From positions 1 to 25,925 of the IMG/VR virus record IMGVR_UViG_3300010148_000098: a stretch of 25,925 nt of DNA, one strand, 5' to 3'. Shown in pieces: positions 7,998 to 16,370 of this stretch (position 1 is the first letter of the stretch; the number at the start of each line of letters is the position of its first letter). Under the pieces are notes generated by a model. It saw only the letters and a list, made by a program, of their open reading frames with translations. It was not told where the DNA came from and ran no database searches. Position numbers and translations under genes: made by a program. The stretch comes from a virus.

Positions 7998-8452
7998 TTC
8001 TTTTTGCCTCCTTTCTTCTTTCCTTTGAACTTACCGCGACAGTATTGAACAGCCCAACCGTTAGCATACGCGCTTGGATAAACCTTGAACTTTCGCTTTG
8101 CTGCTGCTTTACCAGCCGGACATAACTTCTTCTCAAGATAACCAAAAGCCGCTTCAGTACCTACACAAAACTCACAATTACAGTCTGATGATTTAATCGT
8201 CATTTGAGAATTGTTTGCGGGTTGCCTATTCCTATTCACAAGTTCTCTGAATTGTTCCTCTTGTAAACGATTCTGTTCTGCTTTCTGTTTTTGTTGATTC
8301 GCTAAAAACTGCTTTGCTTCATCCGCTTTTTCTCTAAACTTTTGCTCTTGTAAAAGATTCTGCTGCGCTTTCTGTTTTTGTTGATTCGCTAAAAACTGCT
8401 TTGCTTCATCCGCTATTTGTCTAAATCGCCTCTCTTGTTCTTCATCGTTCAA
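7994..8452 (-). CDS. Coiled-coil repeat protein with basic Cys-containing C-terminus
   Basis: The chosen start is TTG at 8452, which overlaps the terminase stop as TTGA and gives 152 aa; a longer form starting at ATG 8518 would overlap the terminase by 70 bases. Residues 10-68 are two copies of a 29-residue helical repeat rich in Gln, Lys and Ala, a likely coiled coil. Residues 91-96 have Cys-x-Cys-x2-Cys, and residues 110-145 contain Lys-Phe-Lys-Val-Tyr-Pro-Ser-Ala-Tyr-Ala-Asn, a motif I associate with small basic proteins of marine viruses (related to DUF5872-type sequences). The tail is Lys/Gly-rich. It forms a coupled set with the two basic/Cys-rich genes downstream. A DNA-associated virion role is inferred only from charge. 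Confidence 0.78.
   Translation of the reverse strand: MNDEEQERRFRQIADEAKQFLANQQKQKAQQNLLQEQKFREKADEAKQFLANQQKQKAEQNRLQEEQFRELVNRNRQPANNSQMTIKSSDCNCEFCVGTEAAFGYLEKKLCPAGKAAAKRKFKVYPSAYANGWAVQYCRGKFKGKKKGGKKK
8280..8414. repeat. Two-copy tandem repeat with a 48-base perfect core
   Basis: The 48-base stretch at 8280-8327 recurs unchanged at 8367-8414, 87 bases later, so the repeat unit is 87 bases or 29 codons. Flanking bases are also similar. It encodes the duplicated coiled-coil unit of the overlapping gene. The perfect core at the DNA level, including synonymous positions, points to a recent duplication or gene conversion. Confidence 0.9.
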
Positions 8453-9849
8453 TCTAACAACCCCGCCATAACTTCGTCTAAGTCCACAATACGCTCGCGG
8501 AACTCGGTAGTAGCCCAATGTGCTAACGCCAATGCGATAGCAAAGTCATCGTGTCGCCCAATGCTATCAAGGCGACCCTTCTTACTCATACCGAACATAA
8601 GCAACTCTCGCTCAAGTTCAGACATGAGCGTGCGTGAACGGTCATCTCCCCACGGTAAACGAATCTGCTCTTTCTCAAAGCGCAACACCAAACCCATGAG
8701 AAGTGACTCACGGCGTTGGCGTGTGGAAATGAATGTCTTGATAGGAAGGTCAGTATCAGCGCGTAATTCAGTCGCGAAGACACGCTGGAAGTTGTTAGCC
8801 TCAAGTTCAATTACATCGGGATTGAACTTCGCATTCAAGCGTTGTATTTCCATAATCTGTGTTCTAAAGTCCATATTCTTACGGCGAATAGCGTGAACTA
8901 ATTCAAGCAATTCGGGATTAGTGGATGGACGACGAAGCACTACCATCACTGTATAGTCTGCTGAACGGTCGCTTGAAATAGCCGGGTCCCAACCGACGAA
9001 GTATTGGTCGTCCGGGTCGCCAACTTCGCGTTCAATCAATTTGAGTGTGCTATCTTTTGAGGCTTGCAAGATAGTGGAAGGGAATAGACTTGATACATCG
9101 TCCATTGGTTCACATAAATATTCGCGAGCAAACGCAATCGCTGGCATATCTGCCCTGCGCGCATCCAATGATTCTAAGTCCCATCGTTCCGGCCATAATG
9201 CTACACCTTGAGTATTTATCGCGGGGTATGTTTCAACAAGATAACCTTCACGGCTTTCAAGTTCAGTGTATAAATCGGTTGGAGTAAAGGGTGTCCCGAC
9301 TATCATTAGTTTAGATGTGTGGTGAAGTGTCGGTACAAGAACTTCGTAAAACCACGATGCAACGCGAGCAAGTTCTGTATCGGTAGTACCCCACAGAATG
9401 TCGTCACAAAGAATCAAATCGGGGTGAATACCACGAATAGCACCACCCACTGATTTCGCGCTAATGTTAGAACCATTGGCAAAACCGAAGAATGTTTTAG
9501 ACCAACTATCCGCCTTCTTCATTTTAGCAAGGAATGGCACACCATCAATTAAATCATTCAGTGTTCGCATGTGGTGTATAGACTGATGCAGACTGTGTGA
9601 AATTAATACTGCTTTGGTCTTTGGATTGAATGCGGTTTTCCATAACATGTAGCCGAGAAACAGTGTTGACTTACCGTGGTCACGCGCTGCTTTTACACAG
9701 TATCGCTTGCGCTTCTCAAGATTGTTATACCATCTTTCATGGTGGTGTGATAATTGAAACCCAAGAATCTCTTCAAAGAAGAACTTGAAGTCGCGCTTCG
9801 CTACTTCAAAGTCAATTTCTTCGATTGCTTCAAGGGATAATTGCTGCAC
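8449..9849 (-). CDS. terL: Terminase large subunit (packaging ATPase and nuclease)
   Basis: This 466-aa protein drives DNA into the capsid by ATP hydrolysis and cuts the concatemer. The ATPase half shows a Walker A-type loop at residues 56-62 (Arg-Asp-His-Gly-Lys-Ser-Thr), Walker B at 144-150 ending in Cys-Asp-Asp, and the coupling motif Gly-Thr-Pro at 185-187. The RNase H-like nuclease half has Asp288 after a Val-Gly-Trp stretch, an acidic pair at Glu348/Glu350, and Asp434/Asp435 in an Arg-His-Asp-Asp-Phe motif, so all three metal-binding acids are present. Length is normal for the family. The start is GTG at 9849, with AAGGTGAT overlapping the end of the previous gene. It docks on the portal, encoded about 4 kb downstream, and needs a small subunit, possibly the zinc/HTH protein at 14589-15257. 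Confidence 0.95.
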   Translation of the reverse strand: MQQLSLEAIEEIDFEVAKRDFKFFFEEILGFQLSHHHERWYNNLEKRKRYCVKAARDHGKSTLFLGYMLWKTAFNPKTKAVLISHSLHQSIHHMRTLNDLIDGVPFLAKMKKADSWSKTFFGFANGSNISAKSVGGAIRGIHPDLILCDDILWGTTDTELARVASWFYEVLVPTLHHTSKLMIVGTPFTPTDLYTELESREGYLVETYPAINTQGVALWPERWDLESLDARRADMPAIAFAREYLCEPMDDVSSLFPSTILQASKDSTLKLIEREVGDPDDQYFVGWDPAISSDRSADYTVMVVLRRPSTNPELLELVHAIRRKNMDFRTQIMEIQRLNAKFNPDVIELEANNFQRVFATELRADTDLPIKTFISTRQRRESLLMGLVLRFEKEQIRLPWGDDRSRTLMSELERELLMFGMSKKGRLDSIGRHDDFAIALALAHWATTEFRERIVDLDEVMAGLLD

Positions 9850-9853
9850 ACAA

Positions 9854-11482
9854 TCACCTTATGTTCAACCCTTTCAATAGCGAATCCCAACTCGCATGGT
9901 GCTTATCTTCGGACAAATCCATCAGTTCGCCACCAGCAGGGTCGTCATCATCTTCTTCGGGCGCGAAGGTGAATTGCGGATTGTTACTCCCCACTTCTTC
10001 GACAACATTTTGCGCTTCTGAGTTACCTGCTTGTGCTGCTTGCACTACCTGTTCGGCTTGCGGTCGCGATATACCCATCTCGTTTGCAATCGCGTTTGCT
10101 AAGTCTGTTCTAAGACCCTTTTTACCCGTTGCTTCTATGATGTCGTCATAAGTCAAACCCTTTCTGCCATACAAACCTTGTGCTATTTCTGCGGCTTTCC
10201 TACGCGAACCACCGGGTTTGTAAACACCTTCTGCCATATTTTGACCAAAAGCGGTAGCAGGGTCCAACTCGGTAACTTCGGCTACATCCGGTTCAACACG
10301 CGTAGGTGGCCCTGCTTGAGTTTCCGGTGGTGTTTCTTTTTCGGGCGCGAATGTGAATTGCGGGTTGGTTTCCGTTGCTGGTGCATCAGCGTCAAGCACA
10401 GGGTCAGAAACACCCGCTAGTGGTTCTTCGACTGCTTCTTCTTCAACCGGCGCAGCCGGTGGTTGCATCCTATCCCTAAACGCACCGCGTAATCCTCTTC
10501 GACCGGCTTGTTCTGTGCCGATATTAGAAATCTCGCTTCGCATAGCGTCATCAACAGTCATCGGTTGACCTGCTCTCTCATGGCCTTCGGGATAATTAGG
10601 TAAACCATCGGGGAAATATCTCTGCATGAAACCTTTATCGTAATTTTTCATTTGTTGGTCGTAACCTTCAGAACCGGGAACCATCCTATTACTGTAATCT
10701 TGTCGTCTGCTAGCACCGCTTTCTAATAACTCTCTTCTAGCGCGTCCCTCTCTCAAATCTCTCCTTTCACCCATGTAATCTTTTATCGCACCCGGTGCTG
10801 CCTTGATACCTTGCATGAAGCGACCCAATCTATTTTTGACACCGGGGAACTTCCGCGCTAGATAACCACCAGCAGCCGCACCAGCATCAGCAATGCCCTT
10901 ACCAGCAGAAGCGATACCTTGACCAAGTTTTCTATATGCGTCACGGCCCCCTTGAGTCATACCCAAAGCAGAACCTAATCCGTACGCACCCGCACCACCA
11001 GCGATAGCAAGCCCTGTACCAACATCTTTGAGTCCTTGCCCTGCTGCTGCACCGTATTGACCTGTTTGTGCTAAGTCGCGAATCCTCGGTCTTTCACCGG
11101 GTGCAAGATTTTGAAGGCGCGCATCTGCTCCCGCAACTCTTTGTGCGCCTAATAATTTTCGCGCTTGTCTTTTACTGTTAACTGCTACTTGATACGGGTC
11201 AGTGCTACCAACACCTTGCATCTGCATCATAGCAGCCGGTCTGTAATCTGCACCAACACCGAAAGGATTGGGAGCATTCTTACGGATGATGTCGGGATGG
11301 GAGTTTTCGCGTTCCGCGACGGCCTTGATAAGTGGTTCCCAAGTGTCATCATCAGTATCTAACATAACATAATTGAAATCTTTCAGTGTGCCACCTTTCG
11401 CGAAGATAAACTCCATAGTACCCATGTCAACACCGTGTTGCATCATACTACTATTCCATTCTAATTCCCACATTTCAACCAT
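9854..11482 (-). CDS. Large Gly/Ala-rich protein with repeated Phe-containing motif, probable virion protein
   Basis: This is a 542-aa protein. Residues 1-70 are ordered-looking and mixed. Residues 143-208 are a long Gly/Ala/Leu stretch, weakly hydrophobic, of the kind seen in phage internal or ejection proteins that insert into membranes. Residues 215-340 are basic and helical. Two copies of Asn-Pro-Gln-Phe-Thr-Phe-Ala-Pro-Glu occur at 373-381 and 501-509 in acidic, Pro-rich linkers, flanking a small helical domain (about 425-495) that looks UBA- or HTH-sized. The ATG shares 8 bases with the preceding gene. It sits immediately upstream of the terminase. No family recognised; ejection or internal virion protein is an inference. 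Confidence 0.85.
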   Translation of the reverse strand: MVEMWELEWNSSMMQHGVDMGTMEFIFAKGGTLKDFNYVMLDTDDDTWEPLIKAVAERENSHPDIIRKNAPNPFGVGADYRPAAMMQMQGVGSTDPYQVAVNSKRQARKLLGAQRVAGADARLQNLAPGERPRIRDLAQTGQYGAAAGQGLKDVGTGLAIAGGAGAYGLGSALGMTQGGRDAYRKLGQGIASAGKGIADAGAAAGGYLARKFPGVKNRLGRFMQGIKAAPGAIKDYMGERRDLREGRARRELLESGASRRQDYSNRMVPGSEGYDQQMKNYDKGFMQRYFPDGLPNYPEGHERAGQPMTVDDAMRSEISNIGTEQAGRRGLRGAFRDRMQPPAAPVEEEAVEEPLAGVSDPVLDADAPATETNPQFTFAPEKETPPETQAGPPTRVEPDVAEVTELDPATAFGQNMAEGVYKPGGSRRKAAEIAQGLYGRKGLTYDDIIEATGKKGLRTDLANAIANEMGISRPQAEQVVQAAQAGNSEAQNVVEEVGSNNPQFTFAPEEDDDDPAGGELMDLSEDKHHASWDSLLKGLNIR

Positions 11483-13325
11483 ATATTACTCCCCCACAAG
11501 ACCTCTTGATAGCGCGAACCACATCATGTGTAGTGTTAAAGGATTTCGCTATAATAGCCCAATCTCCTACACTCATCGCGATAGCGCGTACATCAATACT
11601 CGACATGCCTACTTCTTGACTTAATTTTCGCATATCGTAAGAATCGTTTGGGTCAAACTTTGTAATCAAAGAACCGCCCGCGTCGTGTAACTGCACGCGT
11701 TCCATTATGGTCGCGATGACACCCATCGGGTCATCATCCGAATATTTGAAATTGAAATCATTAGGGTTGTAAGTAAAACCTCCTTCGGGTGGCTGATACA
11801 CAAAATCGCTAGGCTGCTCATACGCACCCTGCACATTAGCACTACCACCTAGAGGCCCTAATGGGTCTTGTGCCAACGGTTCTTGAGTTGAAACTGTTGG
11901 TGGTAAGTCACTCATTGGGTCTTCCGCGACAGGCTTTGGTTTCTGTGACATATCAGTCGTGCTACCACCGCTAAGATAATCGGGGAATGATTGATGTAAG
12001 TGGTCTGTTTTTTCGCTATAATTGTCGTGCATGAAGTGTCTTTCGTCCACACTACCTAGCGCGTCTAAGTCAACTTGCTTACCACCACTTGTCAACGCGA
12101 CATCTTTCCACCCACTAACAACACTCTTTGGTGCAGTCGGGAACATTGACATAGCGTTCATATCTATACCTAATGTTTCAGCAGTTTTCAACATAGCCAA
12201 GATTTCAATAGTGGCATTAGTTCTTCCATTATCGTCATCACCTACATCTGAGGCGACATGGCTTTTGTGGTCTAAATAGATGTCATTTACTTCGGGGTTT
12301 TCTATCTGTAACGCGGCTCTCATGTTTTTCATGACATTGCGTAACCCCGTTGCCCTACCATCTTTACCACTACCGTATAGCAATTGATTGACAGGAGCGC
12401 GAGCCATTGCTCTCGCGGTTGGTTGGTCGTAACCCCTCTCCATCAGTTGATTCATAATTCTTTTTGACATGTTGCCCGATGTTGAAGGCACGAAGAAGTC
12501 ATTTGGTAAAACTGAAACAATATCCATAGGTGTTATCTTGCCATACGCAGCACTTTCTCCGTGTAATCTTTTTGAATCACGCGTCATTTTAGTGCGACCC
12601 GGTTGTGTAGGGTCTTTCTCATTTGAAGTAACTCTGTATGTTAGCCCATCAGTGATTTGACCCGGTTCAATTACATTCTGTCTTGCGCCTATTGAAGTTT
12701 GCACATTTCTCTTCTTGAATATTTCTTTGAGTTCTTTGTCAACGTGAAGCGCGGATGATTCAAGGTGTTGACCTAATGTTGGGTGTGGTTCATTACGAGG
12801 GTGATTGTTAATCAATTTTCTATCATTGGTTCTCACTGTTCTATCTGAAGTGGGTACGGCACGACCTTGATGACCGCCATAGTGATTGTTTTTGTATTCA
12901 GAATGTAAACCACCATCTCTGCCAAAAGGTATTGGTAAAATATTGAAGTCATCGCCCGAACTTCTTTTTGTCGCGTTGAACATCATTGTTGCTTCGTTAA
13001 AAAAATCTCTTGCTAATCTTCGCGCGCTGCCTTCACTAGAAGGGTATCTGTGCGTACCGCTTTCATCTTTGTAACCTTCCTTCATCATATCAGAAGCGAC
13101 TATGTTAGCAGCGATTTCCATAGGCCATTTATTCAACACTCTTTCGCTCAAATTATCAAACAATTCGCCTGTTAAACTGTTGATGTGAAAATGACTGTGT
13201 TTAGTGTGGTCTGAATGTCGCGGTGGAAATGACATGGGGTGGTTCTCACCCGGCGAGCCATACTTACCTTCGGCATCGTGAAACCAAACACCCTTACCCT
13301 TGAGGATTATATCGTCTTCAATCAT
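11475..13325 (-). CDS. Large hypothetical protein, probable virion component
   Basis: ATG at 13325 is preferred over GTG at 13337 because GAGGTG lies about nine bases upstream of the ATG; this gives 616 aa. The N-terminal 60 residues are rich in His and Asp with a Trp-Phe-His-Asp-Ala segment. The middle (about 200-400) is mixed helical. Residues 420-520 are Pro/Ser/Asp-rich and likely disordered. A C-terminal domain (about 525-616) includes a helix resembling an HTH (Asp-Val-Val-Arg-Ala-Ile-Lys-Arg). The N-terminus resembles no enzyme I know. Position between other unknown large proteins and the terminase suggests a structural role; function is not recognised. Confidence 0.85.
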   Translation of the reverse strand: MIEDDIILKGKGVWFHDAEGKYGSPGENHPMSFPPRHSDHTKHSHFHINSLTGELFDNLSERVLNKWPMEIAANIVASDMMKEGYKDESGTHRYPSSEGSARRLARDFFNEATMMFNATKRSSGDDFNILPIPFGRDGGLHSEYKNNHYGGHQGRAVPTSDRTVRTNDRKLINNHPRNEPHPTLGQHLESSALHVDKELKEIFKKRNVQTSIGARQNVIEPGQITDGLTYRVTSNEKDPTQPGRTKMTRDSKRLHGESAAYGKITPMDIVSVLPNDFFVPSTSGNMSKRIMNQLMERGYDQPTARAMARAPVNQLLYGSGKDGRATGLRNVMKNMRAALQIENPEVNDIYLDHKSHVASDVGDDDNGRTNATIEILAMLKTAETLGIDMNAMSMFPTAPKSVVSGWKDVALTSGGKQVDLDALGSVDERHFMHDNYSEKTDHLHQSFPDYLSGGSTTDMSQKPKPVAEDPMSDLPPTVSTQEPLAQDPLGPLGGSANVQGAYEQPSDFVYQPPEGGFTYNPNDFNFKYSDDDPMGVIATIMERVQLHDAGGSLITKFDPNDSYDMRKLSQEVGMSSIDVRAIAMSVGDWAIIAKSFNTTHDVVRAIKRSCGGVIYG

Positions 13326-13326
13326 C

Positions 13327-14589
13327 TTATACCCCACCTCGTCTTACATACAAGTCGTAGGGATGTGCGCCCCATCGTGTAGCGTCATCATCGGGGTCTG
13401 TTTCAGTTGCCCCTGTTGGATTAGATGAAAGACCACCCGATGAGTTAGGTGATGATTTCTCATCAGCACCCTGCATCGACTTATCCTCTTTACGCATCAA
13501 TCGGCGCAATAGATGGTTGAGTTGGTCTATCAATTGACGATATTCTATCTTATCGCGTTGGTTGAACTTGCCCTTTCTGATAAACTCTTCAGATGCAAGA
13601 ATTGAATCACTTGAGCCGATACCACCAGCGGCCATAGCAGAAGCACGACCACCAGCAAGGGATATGTCCTTCGCGGCTTCAGCACCACCCGGTGTTCTCG
13701 CAGTTCTTGGTTGCCTAGTAGCCTTCTTGTGCGGCTTAGAATCTCTCGACCCTCTAACCGCGCGTGGTATTCTCGCAGTAGGGGTGACTGTTGGAATAGG
13801 CGGTGTTACATCTTGTGTTGGTTGATTCTGCCTTTGCTGTTGCCTCATCGCTTCTGCTTCACGCTCTCTAGGGTTCTCATAGGAGGCTTTTGCCCTAGAA
13901 CGCCCTGTTGAAGTGGTGAGTCTTACAGGCGCGGTTCTTTGCCTGTAAGTGTAACCTCCACCGAATGAAGCATAAGGTGCGCGAGCCGCAGACATAGTAG
14001 CAGCAATGCCGGGTTGACGCACATTCCCTGCTTTCAACGGCACACCGCTACCCTTCTTTCTCCTTCTCCTTTTGATAGACTCGACCCTAACATTCTTTTT
14101 CGCTTTACGCTTCTTCCCTGTTTTCGCTCTTTCGCGCGCTCTTACAGTTTCAATAGTAGTGGTTTTCTGCGGTTTGTCTGTATCATATTTTGGCTCATTC
14201 TTCTTTTTGCGAATCATCTCAAACGCATCGTCGATGTAACCTGTTGTTGACAAAAGAATGTTAGAACCTAATCCGCTAGCATTTGGATTAGCACCCGCGT
14301 TGGCCTCGTTTTGGCCGACCTGCCCTGTCATTTGAGCAAGTTCAGCCTGTTGTTTCATTTGGCTATCTTCCTCATCTTCGGGGTTTTTCTGAGGGATTTT
14401 GATTTTCATATGTTGAATACCATGCAATTTTTTAGCACGCTTATCTTGCTCTTCGCGCTTTTTAGCCTCATGCTTGGCGCGCTCTTCTGAATCTTCGCGA
14501 CCAACACTAGAATCGTCTTGCAACTCTTCAGCACTTTGTCGAGGATTAAATCGTAGTCCAGCGGTACTACCTTCGGGACCGCCAACCAT
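13327..14589 (-). CDS. Very basic, disordered hypothetical protein
   Basis: The start is ATG at 14589, overlapping the previous TGA by one base, with GGGGATGAT just upstream; a TTG one codon earlier is possible but less likely. The 420-aa product is highly charged. Residues 30-55 are an alternating Lys/Glu helix. Residues 150-180 are a dense run of Lys and Arg. Residues 200-320 are Arg/Thr/Pro-rich with Gly/Tyr segments. About 345-368 is an amphipathic helix with Leu repeats. The C-terminal 50 residues are Ser/Gly/Asp-rich. A nucleic-acid-binding or condensing virion protein fits the composition but is unproven. No family recognised. Confidence 0.82.
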   Translation of the reverse strand: MVGGPEGSTAGLRFNPRQSAEELQDDSSVGREDSEERAKHEAKKREEQDKRAKKLHGIQHMKIKIPQKNPEDEEDSQMKQQAELAQMTGQVGQNEANAGANPNASGLGSNILLSTTGYIDDAFEMIRKKKNEPKYDTDKPQKTTTIETVRARERAKTGKKRKAKKNVRVESIKRRRRKKGSGVPLKAGNVRQPGIAATMSAARAPYASFGGGYTYRQRTAPVRLTTSTGRSRAKASYENPREREAEAMRQQQRQNQPTQDVTPPIPTVTPTARIPRAVRGSRDSKPHKKATRQPRTARTPGGAEAAKDISLAGGRASAMAAGGIGSSDSILASEEFIRKGKFNQRDKIEYRQLIDQLNHLLRRLMRKEDKSMQGADEKSSPNSSGGLSSNPTGATETDPDDDATRWGAHPYDLYVRRGGV

Positions 14590-15257
14590 CAAGCATCATC
14601 CCCTATCAGTTTACCGCGTAGTCTAGCCCAAACTTCGGGTGACTCCTTCGCTAACTCAACCTTGAGGATGTTGATAGTTTGAGCATTCATAGTTTCGTTA
14701 GTGTTACCCGCCGCACGCTCTTGGACGCGCATAATGTCTTTCACCGTTTCACGAACTTCTTTGTGCAATGAAACTATGTTGCGCACATATTGAGGGTCAT
14801 TACGGTCAGCATCGTCAAGGAAATGTCCTAATTCACCATTCATACGCGACAGGTTGTTTCGCAAGGATTCCATCTCTTGACCTGCTTCAACAATAATTAG
14901 GTCTGCTGCGCCCTTCTGTACGATAGGTTTGAGATGATGTCTGATATGATGATACACTGTGGATTCCGGTATCTGCAAATCTTCCGCTATTTGTTGGCTA
15001 GTCATAGAGCCGTTGAAATATGCCATCTCAAGAGATTCGCGTTTAGGCGAAGTGCAAAAACCACATTCACTGTTACTCGACATATGATACTCGCCCATAT
15101 GGTTGCGGAAATGACGGTCAGCCGTCCCTTCGCGCCAACCTTTTTGTTTATCCAATTCCTTCGCAGTCATAAGACCGGCTTTCATTAATTCTTCAATACT
15201 ATCGCGGTCGGGGTCTTGACAGAACTTACAGGAGGCCCTAGTTATACGCTCCGCCAT
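14589..15257 (-). CDS. Duplicated zinc/HTH DNA-binding protein, candidate terminase small subunit
   Basis: The ATG at 15257 gives 222 aa beginning with Met-Ala-Glu-Arg-Ile; ATG 15269 and TTG 15323 are alternatives that run toward or into the divergent gene. The N-terminal half is a tandem duplication of one module: Cys-x2-Cys (10/13 and 65/68), a helix-turn-helix, then a His pair (49/53 and 103-108). The second HTH (Ser-Gln-Gln-Ile-Ala-Glu-Asp-Leu, Pro-Glu-Ser-Thr-Val) is a good match to recognition helices that read DNA. Residues 115-195 form a coiled coil suited to oligomerisation. HTH plus coiled coil near terL is the usual design of small terminase subunits, which select viral DNA. A transcription factor is the main alternative. 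It is first in the packaging-gene run. Confidence 0.8.
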   Translation of the reverse strand: MAERITRASCKFCQDPDRDSIEELMKAGLMTAKELDKQKGWREGTADRHFRNHMGEYHMSSNSECGFCTSPKRESLEMAYFNGSMTSQQIAEDLQIPESTVYHHIRHHLKPIVQKGAADLIIVEAGQEMESLRNNLSRMNGELGHFLDDADRNDPQYVRNIVSLHKEVRETVKDIMRVQERAAGNTNETMNAQTINILKVELAKESPEVWARLRGKLIGDDA

Positions 15258-15295
15258 AGCAAAGACCATGTAGTGGTGGCAAAAGAACCTTTTCC
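15258..15295. promoter_or_regulatory. Divergent promoter region, 38 bases or less
   Basis: Only 38 bases separate the proposed starts of the minus-strand zinc/HTH gene (15257) and the plus-strand Cys-rich gene (15296). Neither start has a good Shine-Dalgarno sequence at normal spacing, unlike almost all other genes here. The two genes must either share a very short bidirectional promoter with leaderless transcripts or use promoters inside each other's coding sequence. No clear TATA element was found. The assignment rests on gene arrangement only. Confidence 0.4.
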
Positions 15296-15607
15296 ATGCG
15301 AAAACGCTTACAGCGCGCACCAAAAATTGGCGGAGTTCCTATCTCAATAGGGACCGCGAAGAGTCTTTCGCGTGCTGCCGCTGATTTGATTACTAATCAA
15401 CGCGCTGATGCGAAAGTGAAACAGCAAAGGCTATGGGTTTGCCAAAGTTGTCCCGAAAGACAAGGCATAAGGTGCGGATTATGCGGTTGCTTTTTGAAAA
15501 GCAAATCTATGCTCAAGAACAGCGAATGCCCCATAGGTAAATGGTCAACCTTGATTAGCGAGTCTGCGATAGACGATGCCGGTAGCAGTAAAACAAACGA
15601 AGAGTGA
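15296..15607 (+). CDS. Small six-cysteine zinc-finger-like viral protein
   Basis: This is the only convincing plus-strand gene. The 103-aa protein has a basic N-terminus and then a compact metal-binding core: C49/C52, C60/C63, C65 and C78, in the pattern Cys-x2-Cys-Pro, Arg-Cys-x2-Cys-Gly-Cys-Phe-x-Lys and Cys-Pro-Ile-Gly-Lys-Trp. I recognise this core as a widespread small phage and marine-virus protein of unknown function. The conserved Gly-Lys-Trp end of the core supports the frame. Its 3' end overlaps the convergent two-TM gene by 63 bases. It interrupts an otherwise minus-strand region, so it probably has its own promoter. Confidence 0.82.
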   Translation: MRKRLQRAPKIGGVPISIGTAKSLSRAAADLITNQRADAKVKQQRLWVCQSCPERQGIRCGLCGCFLKSKSMLKNSECPIGKWSTLISESAIDDAGSSKTNEE

Positions 15608-15778
15608 GCCTATAATCCAACTAAGTGTGGTGGAAGTCATATCCGGTCCCGAAAACACCAAGATAAGGAAACAACCCACTGTCAATGAGATTAGTTGCAC
15701 CATTATCATATCAACTATCACTGATTTGCGCAAATTAGTCATATCGCTAACTGCTGCGTAAAAAGAAGTCATATCCAT
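15545..15778 (-). CDS. Small protein with two membrane segments
   Basis: The ATG at 15778 is preceded by GGGAGG about six bases upstream and begins two bases after the preceding gene ends its stop codon region (15780). The 77-aa product has a short hydrophilic N-terminus and two hydrophobic segments, about residues 22-42 and 49-70, separated by a short Pro/Asp turn, then a basic tail: a helical hairpin with both ends probably in the cytoplasm. Tailed-virus holins have similar size and topology, so holin is one candidate, but its place in the GTPase cassette makes a membrane-anchor role equally possible. The last 63 bases overlap the plus-strand gene. Confidence 0.7.
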   Translation of the reverse strand: MDMTSFYAAVSDMTNLRKSVIVDMIMVQLISLTVGCFLILVFSGPDMTSTTLSWIIGSLFVCFTATGIVYRRLANQG

Positions 15779-15779
15779 A

Positions 15780-16361
15780 TCACGGCCTCCCTGTCATAAC
15801 TGAGCGAAGGAATGAACCCGCACCCGACCCCGCCGCTTGAAGCATACCGGGGTCTGCCATCGCATCATTCAGCATACCTTGCATCATACTTTGGTTTGCG
15901 ACTTGCACCATTTGTTGAAACTGCATAGTTTTTTGCTGCACATTGTTTGATGACGCATTAAGAATCTGAGTTTGCGCCATTGTAACACTATCAGCAGTTG
16001 GCATACCCTGCACCGCGCTAAAATCGAACTTGTAACCATCACCATCTTCGACTAGACGCGCATTGGCAAGCATTGTGTTTACAGATACCGCGACAAGACT
16101 ACTTAAAAGCGAAACAAGCATGTTCATATTAGCACCATTATTTTCGGATAACCACTTGTCAATCATAGGGTTCGATGTAATCATAGCAGAAAGAATCTCC
16201 ATTTCAGTAGGTGGTGCTTGATATTGGAAACCATACTGCTGTTGTTGACCCCATTGTTGTCCTTGCGCGGGTGCTTGTTGTTGCCCGTTATTTAGACCAA
16301 GATTCAATGCACCGTTTTGTTGCGGTTGTTGCTGATTATTGTTGTTAAAAGGCCATACCAT
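15780..16361 (-). CDS. Gln/Asn-rich N-terminus protein, 193 aa
   Basis: The ATG at 16361 has GAGGTGGT upstream. Residues 1-50 are a low-complexity Gln/Asn/Pro/Gly tract. Residues 52-90 are amphipathic helix with a weakly hydrophobic patch (about 80-97) that could associate with membranes. The C-terminal half is Met/Gln/Ala-rich helix, ending in Gly-Ser-rich linker. There are no Cys and no enzymatic motif. It follows the 294-aa gene closely in the GTPase/membrane cassette and probably shares its transcript. No family recognised; a structural or oligomerising partner is possible. Confidence 0.8.
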   Translation of the reverse strand: MVWPFNNNNQQQPQQNGALNLGLNNGQQQAPAQGQQWGQQQQYGFQYQAPPTEMEILSAMITSNPMIDKWLSENNGANMNMLVSLLSSLVAVSVNTMLANARLVEDGDGYKFDFSAVQGMPTADSVTMAQTQILNASSNNVQQKTMQFQQMVQVANQSMMQGMLNDAMADPGMLQAAGSGAGSFLRSVMTGRP

Positions 16362-16370
16362 GTTACCACC

